Positions 54,721 through 64,000 of a stretch of DNA of 64,000 nt are shown one piece after another. The notes beneath the pieces are model-generated. The model saw only the letters and a list, made by a program, of their open reading frames with translations. It did not search any database and was not told the DNA's origin. The stretch comes from Epiperipatus broadwayi (taxonomy: Eukaryota > Onychophora > Udeonychophora > Euonychophora > Peripatidae). The position numbers were made by a program, and so were the translations under genes. The first letter of the stretch is position 1. Each line of letters begins with the position of its first letter. Where the stretch lies: the NCBI GenBank assembly GCA_028023455.1, contig JAQFVV010006651.1:124001-188000 (forward strand). Reading direction: 5' to 3'.

Positions 54721-55149
54721 AAACAAAGCACAGAAAACATCTTTTTTTTTTTTGGAATAAACATTTCTACAATATAAAATATATTTACCAATACACAATA
54801 ATAGTCTGGATCTTATTACTGCCTAAAAAGAAAAGCATCTAACAAAGCAAAAAAAAAAAAAAATTGAATTATCTTTAATAGTTATTCTTGTCCAAAGAAT
54901 AAACTTTTCTTAAAGTAAACTTTTCCTAATTAAATATGATATATATTATATCAAAGTCACCATAACTATTATATGTAAATCAAAAGGCATTATTATATTA
55001 AAATATTATTTTTAGCATAAGATCGTTTGAATCACTTATCAGGTCACACTAAAAAAGCAACAAGAACAAATAAAATTATAACTATATGAAATGTTTATAG
55101 AGTCATCACATCTGGCCAGCATAACTGTAACAGTAAATAATACTGGAAG
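54721..55149. other. AT-rich DNA, no gene seen
   Basis: No feature recognised. Confidence 0.5.
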
Positions 55150-55354
55150 CTAGCATTTCAAATATTCTACATATTTGGATGACAAAAACTGTACCATACT
55201 TATAAAGGTAGTGGGGAAGTGAGGTTCGTTAGCATTTCTTATTTAATATTCTCTACAAACTGATCAAGCCCAAAACTGTAATTATAAATAATAAAATCAA
55301 TAATAATAAATCTCTCACTTCTGACTAGCTAAACTTATAAAAGATAAAACACAT

Positions 55355-55389
<35 letters not shown>

Positions 55390-56290
55390 AGACTCTTCTA
55401 TTACATATGTCTGTGTTTCAAATCAATATACATCGAAATCAAAGAGGCATTTTATTGATCTAGAAATAAAATTAGAATAAGTAAACACATAATCCTTAAG
55501 TTTCTTGTAATGTAAGCATCATACTTTAACATTTTTATATTACAATGTTATAATATCTAATATAATTTAACATAGTTAGGCAAAAGAAAAATATTAGTGT
55601 ATGCACATTTAATATTTCAGAGTAAAACCAAAATGCCATAGCAAATTTAATATGTATGACAATAAATCAATGGTAAGTGTTGACTTTACAAAAGAAAATA
55701 CATAAAAGCCAAATTTAATTTAAAAATATATACATTTTATTGACATTTAAGTAATTTCATATTATCATTAATAACAATCATATTTATGAAGTTACTACAG
55801 TCTTTCAAAGTATTAAAGAAAAAAATCCAAAGTGAAATGGTGCTATTTATATTCAGTGCTGTTTCCAAATGTCTTGTGTTAAACTACTTCTAAAAATAAC
55901 TTTAATATTAACAAAAAAAATAAAAATATACCTTAAATAATTAAACTTTTTATATAATTTTATTAAGCTTAAAATCTTATATATCCATTGTTCTTTTAAA
56001 CATTTATTTTTAGCGCTGTTTCTTTGACAAATATTAAAAGTAGAATAACTACCTACAATATTTCAATCAATTTTTAAAATAACTTATTCACTTAAATGTG
56101 AATAAAGGATTTTAATCTCATCAGCATCCAAAAAAATAAATAAACAGTTAAAATGAACAACACCTTACACATAAATCAAATAGACCCAATAGATATTTAT
56201 TTTTAAAGTCAGATTTTTTTGACTGCAACTATATATTATTAAAATGAAAAAAAATAATTTTAAAGATCACATATATCTTTTTAAGGCATA
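55150..56290. repeat. Duplicated segment, copy B
   Basis: Continuous counterpart of copy A (49490-50145 plus 52545-52960), same orientation, start-to-start distance about 5.66 kb. A (CA)n(TA)n tract at 55352-55390 is unique to this copy. Confidence 0.85.
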
Positions 56291-56347
56291 GTGATGGATA
56301 ACTACTATAACTGCAATTTAAAAATATTTATTTGAAAGTCTTTCCTG

Positions 56348-56453
56348 TCAAACTATAATATAAAATATTTAAGAAATCTTGACATTATACATGTGTCTTA
56401 ATTGGATTTTATAGAATCAAAATTTCTTAAATATTTCTTAATTATAGTTTGAT
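56348..56453. repeat. Short imperfect inverted repeat
   Basis: TCAAACTATAAT-...-TATTTAAGAAAT near the left end is mirrored by ATTTCTTAAATATTTCTTAATTATAGTTTGA on the right, in parts of under 20 bases; loop about 45 bp. Confidence 0.6.
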
Positions 56454-58880
56454 GCATTTTCAACTAGCATTTTATATATATATATATATATGGGATTCCA
56501 TCTTTATAATTAATAGAAGTTTGCCTTGACAACAGATTAAGATTGTTGATTGTCATTGATATTGGGATTGTCTACATGTCGATTGAATTTAATGATATAT
56601 ATGTGTATGTGTGTATGTGAAAAGTTATAAAAAAATTTTTTTATTCCTTTCAATAATGCTGAAAATGTTCAAGTAACTATTCATTAAACACTGCACTAGG
56701 ACAGACCAATTCTCTGAATAGACATATGTTTCATTGTTCTATTACCAGTTTATTGGTTAAGATAAAATAATGAACACGTTTCTTATAGAAAACAACATTT
56801 ATACCAATGCTTTATATACAATCAAATTTAAGATTCAAGAAATATCAAAATGCTTTTACAAAGCAAAAATATAATTATTATTTAAAAATAAAGATATTAT
56901 AAGTTAGAAGTAATTACATGCCTTTTGTCCATTAGTGCTACAACAATATATATATATATTATAATGATCGGGGTTTCTGGAGATCAATCGAGTCTTACCG
57001 TATCTACACTACAGAACTCCACTAGGCTACTTGAACCTAAAAAATTTATAGAGTAGGCAGATACGCGCTGTTAAAGATTCCCATTTTTACATATGTATTT
57101 TATTCTGACCGTTAATCCAATACCACTAGCTCATGGAGACACAGAGATTTATGAAATATGAATTCTTATCTAAAAATATTTTCAATATTAAAAAAATAAA
57201 AGAAGCCACTGCCAGTAATAACACACACAAACATTTATTTAATATATATAAAATTTAGCATTATTATTTTAGTCTAACTTTTATTTTTTACAAAACATTA
57301 TAACTTATTTTACTTTAGATTTTAATTTACAATTTAACTGTTTTTATTTTATTTTAAAAGTTCCCACAGATGAGTTTAATATTTATTAGAGTGTCGAGTA
57401 TGAATAGATTACATATATTGCATTTGAAAAGAAAATATTCTATCCCTTATTTAACCTTAGGCCAAAAGTTCGCAGTTAAACCAACGTCAATCCATCTGAT
57501 ACATCGATGTATTCAATGCAGTATGAATATGACAGCACAAATACCATAATGTCAGGAATGTGCATCTAAACAGCTTGGTTAAGAAGACATTGACTCTTGT
57601 CCAGACAGGAATACTACATCTGTATGATGAGAAGAGCAATAAAAAAAAGCTCCATAGGAAGAAACTGCATTTTTCGTCTTACTATCCCATTCCATAGGCA
57701 AAAAGGGGGTGTGCAGCATATGATAGATCCTGCACATAGCGAATCTCATACTACATCTACTAATTACACCAATATATCCAATCCATTGACCCAATTTAAC
57801 TATGAAACAAATAACCTAAGATTACCCTCCCTTAAACTAACATATATAACTTTACAAATCTATGCAGCTATTCATGCCCAACTTAAATTTAACATTTATA
57901 TAAGCTATTTAAAAGGGAAAAAAAATCATAATAAAAACTTAAAAGAACAGAAAAAATAAATTAATGGAAATGATTTACAAAAAATAATAATACATTCAAT
58001 AAAACAATTATTACTAACTGATTAAGTTTGGTCAGATAGGAATTTCTATTGCAATAATTTAAATACTGGGAAAGTTTATACTTAGTGTTCATTAATTAAC
58101 TAATGTTCTTAAGGTTTTAACATACTGGAAAAGTTTCTTTTTTAGAATTAAAGTTCATTAGTTAGAGTTCTTACTGTTTTAAAAATCCATGCTTAGCAGC
58201 TGCTTGCCATTTGGAGCCAGCGTTAATTCCCCCATTGTCCTGTAGTCCTCAATATAGGAAAAATAATGTCATTTCTCTTTCCTTTTAGCAAAACTGAAGG
58301 AATTGAAGAGTGCATCTTTTCAATCCCTTCTCCTTCAACTCTCTCCACACTAACACATATAGTCACATCTCTATCTTCTCTCCCAGCTCTTTCTTCACTA
58401 AAATTTATTACCAAACTTTTTCTTTTTATATTAATTTTGCAGATTAACTCAACATTACATCATGATGATGATGACCCTTTCGTTGAGGTCTGTTTCCTGG
58501 GGGATTTCTTTTATTCGCTATTAGTTTCTATTGTTTTTTCTCTCCTATCTGACCTTTACTTATACATTTTGAAATGCCCAAAGGCTAGTTCACTTGGACT
58601 AATTAAAATAATCATTTCCATTTTACAATAGCATTAATTAATTTATTGTATATTCTTAAAGATATATTTTTATCTTTAATAAATCTTTTAAATTTTTGCT
58701 GAAAATTTAGTCTTAAAACTTTTTCTTTTTTTTAATAAAGTTTTCTTTTAGTAATTTTTCATCTGTGTAATTTTATATATTAGAGTTTAGATGACTTTTA
58801 ACTTTCAATTTTTAATTCTTAAAAAAAAGTTTTTATTTGCGAACTTTTATTTTTTATATTTAATTTTTAAAAAAAAAAAT
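56454..58880. other. AT-rich DNA, no supported gene
   Basis: A GC-richer patch after a (TA)n tract at 56945-57090 (GATCGGGGTTTCTGGAGATC). Frames at 57597-57959 and 58266-58631 (the latter with hydrophobic stretches and HHDDDDP) lack recognisable domains, and I do not call them genes. Confidence 0.45.
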
Positions 58881-58884
58881 GTAA

Positions 58885-59240
58885 CGGTGTATGTGCCCAT
58901 TACAATATATATATATATTGTACCGGTCAAAACATGTTTATCCATCTAACATGAGCTGGAACTCACAAAATGTACTTCAAACCCCGCCCAGCCTGAGATT
59001 TAGGTCAGGGACTAACCTGGATTCGAATCCACTCCATAAGCTCCAGATCAAACACCTAATGAATAACATAATAGTGATGGGACATGAGAATTAATTTTAA
59101 TCCTGCCCGCTAGCAGAGCATAGTAAAGACTATGGAGACACTTTATAAAATTACGTTAATTAAATGTACATGTGGAAGTGAAGGAAATTGGAATTCGAAC
59201 ACTTAAATAAATTTAAAATAAAATATTTAATAAAAGACAT
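58885..59240 (+). other. Hairpin-(TA)n-TGTA block, possible retroelement end
   Basis: GTAACGG/CCCATTAC hairpin, ACA(AT)nTTGTACCGG, then a GC-richer stretch (CCCCGCCCAGCCTGAG near 58985) and TATTTAATAAAAGAC at 59224. Same plan as near 12.0 and 61.85 kb. Confidence 0.4.
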
Positions 59241-61830
59241 ATAACAAAAAAATTGATTATAGTGATATTGTGATGGGCGTGAATATACATGCCATTGTAG
59301 TTCATATGCTCTCAAATTCTGGTTTTAAACATTTACAAATTAATATACAATTTTATTTTGTTGGGTAAGTTTGCTATTATTATGCCAATCATTTTTACAA
59401 GCAAATTTAGGTATTATATAAATAATGCATTTATTGATTACAATTGAAGATGGTGATTGCTATATAGAGATATAAAGAGCATTCTGAAAATTAGTTATAA
59501 ACACTGAATAAATTATTCTCATGCCGTCTCGGTCATGAAAATAATAATAATAATAATAAAACTAAAACTTTTCAAAGTTGCATTTGATTACGGAACAAAA
59601 CCTTTGATTAACAAGATTTACAATTTATATTTCAAATAGAACATTTGATATCCCCCCCTCCCCAGGCTAGTACTCTAAATCTAAAAGGGAATTACGATGG
59701 TGGGATTGTATAAAGCAAAAAAAAAATTATTAATTCAGGCAGCTATTAAAATTTGGGAATTTATATGTATGTTTTAGCAAAGCACAAGTTGGAATATTGT
59801 AGCACCAAAACTGGTTCACAAAGCAAAAGAAAATATTAAATAAAATTTTACGGTACCGACTTGAGGCAAGCAAGTAAGACGAATTGTGCTCCTTAACAAA
59901 ATAAAAAATGAACATCCCCTTTTTCTGAATCAGTGCTTAAAGAAATATGAAATTGGGTCTAGCATGGGCCTCCACTGCTGCACAGAACCCTTTTATCTGA
60001 AAGAAGGTATGGCATCGGCCTCCACCAATGCACATACGCGTTTTCGTTGCGACTCCCAGATTAGAAGCACATATATATTAATAAACGAAACTAAGCCTAA
60101 TGTCAGTAACACATTTTTAAGAGATCACTAACAATGTGACATGAGAATTATTTATGGTTTCAAAATCTTTACCCCAGTTTGAATGCTACAATTTATTAAT
60201 TAGCTATGCCATTTTAACATATGTATAAGAAAGGATTTTTATTTAAGCCAATATACTGAAATTTCATTTTTTTAAATAGGATTCTAAAATCACCCTCACC
60301 CTCCTTATCTGCCATAAAAGAACATGATTCAACCCCACCTTCACAGCTTGGCTTAAATACTGGGATTATTTTGGTTTAAAAGTTTTAAGAGTAATAGAAT
60401 ATTACAAAAACAAAATGAGTAGCCACCATTTTTAGATGTTCAGTAAATAACATTTTTACACCTTAGAAAGTATTAATTTAATTGCATTACCCTGGGATTT
60501 GATAAATATTGTCTTCATTTTTATGAAAAATAAAACATAGAAGTTAAAATGAGGAAACAATCTGGCAAGCTTATTGATTTTAAAATACATTCAAGTTTAT
60601 TTAACAGGAGGGGATTTACAAACCTCAACTTAAGGAGGTCTGATTACAAAAAGGGGAAAAGAAAGATTTATATGTAAAGCTCAAAAGATTGTTTAGATTG
60701 GCATATTAATTTATATAAAAAAAACAATCCTAATTTAATATATAAAAGACAGACCGCACCAATATTATGAAAAGAGAGCATATGATAGGTTCAATTACAG
60801 AAAGGTATTGAGAGCAAATCTTATATTTACAGAGAGAAAAATTACATAGTTATAAATTTTAAGAGGATAAAATCTGGATATTAGAAATTAAAGTTCATTT
60901 GAAAGGGTTTAAATGAGTTTTGTGGAGCGGTCTTGATTAATTACCTTTGCACACTTGTAGAGTACAATTGAGTAAGTTCGGCTCATGTACATGGTGATTA
61001 AAAAATGGTTTCCAATGATCAATGCAACAAATCGTTTTCATTAGATTTTCCAGCATTCTTCCGATAGACAAGGTGATGGGGCAGCAAACTGGTAGTATGA
61101 GGATGATCTTAGAAGCAGGAAAAAGGTGGTGAGTTTTCTAGCCGAGTCGCATATTTAAAAAAATGATGTAGATGGTCTAGCAACCCTCAACTTGCTGTAA
61201 TGGTTTCTTTTCTAATCATTAAAAATCAACCATTTTATACTCCTGCTCAGGAATTTGAAGAATGCTGTTGTTCAATTTAATTAGAACGTTATATCCATTG
61301 TTATAGAGATTTAATCATTAGATAACTTTCCAAAAATACTTAAATCTATTTCAAGATCGGAAATAGATTTGACAAAAATATTTATAACAATGTGTCATCT
61401 ATTTAAAAAATTCCCCATTTTAAACCGGACTTTAATTAAAAAATTACTTTCCCCAATAATAGGACAATGTTATATTCCCACCCTTGTACTTATTTTTGGA
61501 AAATTTAATGATTGCATTCTCTATTTTGGATTCTTAAAAAAAAAAATAGTTTAATGAAAAAAAAAAATTAATATGAAAAAGTTTTACAAAACAAAATATT
61601 TAGTTATTAAATTTGCTCCTTTCACATATATATGTCTGAACCACACCTGAGTACTTTAATACACAAAAATAATCAATAATAAGAAATGTTTAAAAATTTA
61701 AATTTACAATTTTAGGCGCATTTTTCAGCCATACACATGTGAAATATTTGTATAATTACAGGAGCGTGATGTAATGTATGATTTAAATGTGGGTTAGCTA
61801 GTTAAATAGTAGAGGGAACCATGAAGCTCA
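59241..61830. other. AT-rich DNA with mixed-composition patches, no gene seen
   Basis: Patches at 59920-60070 and 60900-61260 are less AT-rich and may be retroelement remnants; no domain recognised. Confidence 0.45.
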
Positions 61831-62020
61831 ATCTTAGCTTAAGATTGAATGATTCAATATATATATATATTGTAATGGCGACTATGCACAGAGCAGCCAA
61901 CAGGTGATGCATATAAGCAAACGATAGTTTTAGAGTAATCTGTTAAATAATTAATCAAGAATTATAGAGCAACAAAATTGAAGAATAGTATTTGAGGTTT
62001 AATATATATAAATTACCATA
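61828..62020 (+). other. Hairpin-(TA)n-TGTA block
   Basis: TCAATCTTA/TAAGATTGA perfect hairpin, ATTCA(AT)nTTGTAATGGCG, then GGTTTAATATATATAAA at about 61998. Confidence 0.45.
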
Positions 62021-63440
62021 ATACAGATATTAACAACCAATTGTTTTTACAACCATAACTTCCAAACTTTGCACATCTGGGAGGAGTCTCAAAGCTATGG
62101 AGGGTTTTCTTTCTGCAAGTAATATGTGTGGTACTAATGCTGTATTATTATGGCAGTATGCTAATTAGATATAATTAACTCATGTATTTTTAGAAAATGG
62201 AAAAGCATTATATCCAATACTTTTTTTACTATAGGCAAAAAATTAAGAATCAGACAATTAATAAATAATTTATTAATGAAAAAAATTAATTAATAGAGTA
62301 TTATTTGTAAATTCCCTTTTGACTACTTTTTAAATTCGATTTCAGGACAGAAGTTTAAATCTTTGATATATCTAACTGTTCATTATAACTTCTCACATCT
62401 ATATATGAAAAAAAATGATTTATTTCAATGCAACTTTCACTAAAATAGTTTTATTCATATTATTCTTGGTAAATTATAACATAGCTTGGTCCATGAATAA
62501 TTCAAATTTAAAGATTTTATTATTCTCATTCATTCATGAACAAAATATATTTTGTTTGACATTATCAAATTTTGGTTTTCATTCCATATTCTTTTATAAC
62601 TCAACATGTTTTTTTATTTATTCATCTTGAATATTCAAAAACAATACAAAACATTAAAGCTTTATTAACTATCTTACCATTTTATCTTGAAAGTCTTTCT
62701 TCTTACTTTGAATATCGTTTCTCTTTTAATTATTATCACACAAACATTGAATATAGTTATATGTAGTATTAGTATTTTATTTGGCTTGAAACAAAAAACT
62801 TCCTTGGCAGTTCATCTGCAAGATTCTGTTTCTTTCTCTCTTTAGCAACTTCTAATATTTGTCAGAGAAACCACTGGACAATGTACTGAGGATAAGAACT
62901 GATGTGCTACTTGCTTGGGTCTAGTGCTCCATATTAAAAGAATATCCAAATATAATGAGTTTTTTCATAATTTTTAATAAATAAAAGTAATTAAAAAAAT
63001 GACAATTCTTGTATCATTTTTAACTTGATAGTTAATTCTTTTCCTCTAATTCTTCAAACAAGAGCAAGAGAAAGTGAGAGAGACACTTATCTTCTTTGCA
63101 TATTACCGACTTCATTTACATACAAAACCTTTTTACCTTATTTATAAATTTTTGGGATTATCTTCTCTATGAAAATTATTTAAATCAATATATCAGCACG
63201 CATTTACAAAATAAATAAACTCTTTATTCACATAATCTTATTCTGCACATGAATATTTCATTCCTCATTTGTTTATTCCATTTTGTATGTGTGTATATAT
63301 ATATATATATATCAAAATACAGTAAAAATTACATAAATTATATACTTTTTAGAAGTACTTTTGACTATACATTTTGTAGTCTTTATCAACTATATAACAT
63401 TGAATAATCAAAACGAGACAACCTATAACAATACCCATAG
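62021..63440. other. AT-rich DNA, no gene seen
   Basis: The frames at 62415-62766 are F/Y/I-rich, as expected from base composition. Confidence 0.5.
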
Positions 63441-63446
63441 TTCAAT

Positions 63447-64000
63447 TCAGATTTCCCACAATTCTGTTATCTTAACATTTGATGACTGGCGATTCACTAA
63501 CATTTGACAATTTCTTGAAATCAACATAGCCTCTTTTATTTTATGTTTATTATGACAGCATTCAATTTGAATAATTTTCATATTTTTATAATCAAATTTA
63601 AATCCATATGGACAAGATTTATTATGATCAAATATAACAGATGATGAAGGTTTATTTACATCTATTCCAGATTGTTTCTCTTTTTGAATTTTATTATACA
63701 AAAGCATATGCTCTTTTATTCTCTTCTCAAATGTACACTTAGATTCACTGATGTATTGTAAGCCACATCCACATATCAATCTATATATAATAGAATATTG
63801 ATTAAACTTTGAATTTTAGAGTTATTAAGTAAACTATTTATATTATTTGTTGAGAAAAAAGCAATATGACATAAACCATTATAAATTCTCCTAATAAACT
63901 TGACCTGCTCATCCGATATAAATGGCATTGAAATCCATTTCATTTTGATATTATTTTTATTTTTAATTTTATTATATTGTTGATTCCTTTTAAATTTTTT
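63447..64000 (-). pseudogene. PLE remnant: GIY-YIG endonuclease, runs off the window
   Basis: Open at 63447-63779: LICGCGLQYISESKCTFEKRIKEHM then SSSVIFDHNKSC, the PLE GIY-YIG layout with the CGCG pair, R-I-x-E-H and the downstream S-x-x-x-x-D-H. The G of YIG is replaced by S (YIS). Upstream sequence continues on minus past 63780 after a frameshift near 63815 (SKFNQYSIIYRL precedes CGCG in the shifted frame), with KWISMPFISDEQVKFIRRIY near 63900, the region between RT and nuclease. The RT would lie beyond the window. Stops at 63447 and the frameshift mark it as broken. Confidence 0.78.

Noticed and set aside
57597-57959. 120-residue frame
   Set aside because: An antisense frame covers the same DNA, and no motif was found in either.
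58266-58631. 121-residue frame with hydrophobic stretches and HHDDDDP as a membrane protein gene
   Set aside because: Composition follows the T-rich DNA, there is no homologous domain, and no exon or promoter context.

Overview
The window is strongly AT-rich animal DNA with no host protein-coding gene that I can defend. No bacterial or viral gene architecture is seen. Recognisable content is almost entirely retroelements, tandem repeats and foldback (inverted-repeat) DNA. Evidence for a metazoan source: Penelope-like elements (PLEs) with GIY-YIG endonucleases, two non-LTR retrotransposon (LINE) families, tRNA-derived SINEs, a pogo/Tigger-type MITE, and a degenerate TTAGGG-like block. The species is not determinable here; a lophotrochozoan or cnidarian would fit, but this is a guess.

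Layout. 1-2.35 kb: PLE 3' part with a head-to-head inverted copy, then degenerate TTAGGG-like DNA. 3.2 kb: SINE. 4.4-5.0 kb: long GATA tetranucleotide array. 5.6-6.3 kb: palindromic insertion with a hammerhead-like motif and a tRNA-like centre. 6.3-17 kb: mostly featureless AT-rich DNA. 17.2-18.3 kb: palindrome of a ~455 bp repeat with hammerhead-like motifs. 19.4-20.0 kb: long hairpin.

22.4-37.5 kb: the most structured region. It is a chain of retroelements separated from each other by (AAT)n arrays: LINE-F1 (minus), LINE-F2 truncated (plus), LINE-F2 near full length with ORF1 and ORF2 (plus), an ORF1-only F2 relative (plus), the hammerhead palindrome, a bare F1 tail, and another F1 3' fragment (minus).

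37.6-40.2 kb: three palindromic insertions in a row, each with a 13-14 bp target-site duplication (TSD), one holding a complete hammerhead core, then a SINE with a 14 bp TSD. 40.4 kb: another long (AAT)n. 41.1-45.2 kb: a palindromic pair of GIY-YIG fragments and a decayed PLE with inverted termini. 45.3-45.8 kb: minisatellite. 47.4-51.5 kb: two copies of a pogo/Tigger-like MITE. 49.5-56.3 kb: a diverged duplication. 53.4-54.7 kb: a decayed coding region. 63.4-64 kb: a PLE fragment running off the edge.

How parts relate. Several palindromes share one plan: inverted arms, a hammerhead-like core in the arms, and 11-14 bp direct repeats outside. This suggests PLE terminal repeats (pLTRs) inserted as inverted dimers. 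The LINEs appear to have accumulated inside (AAT)n tracts. Every ORF is broken or truncated, so no autonomous element is visibly intact.
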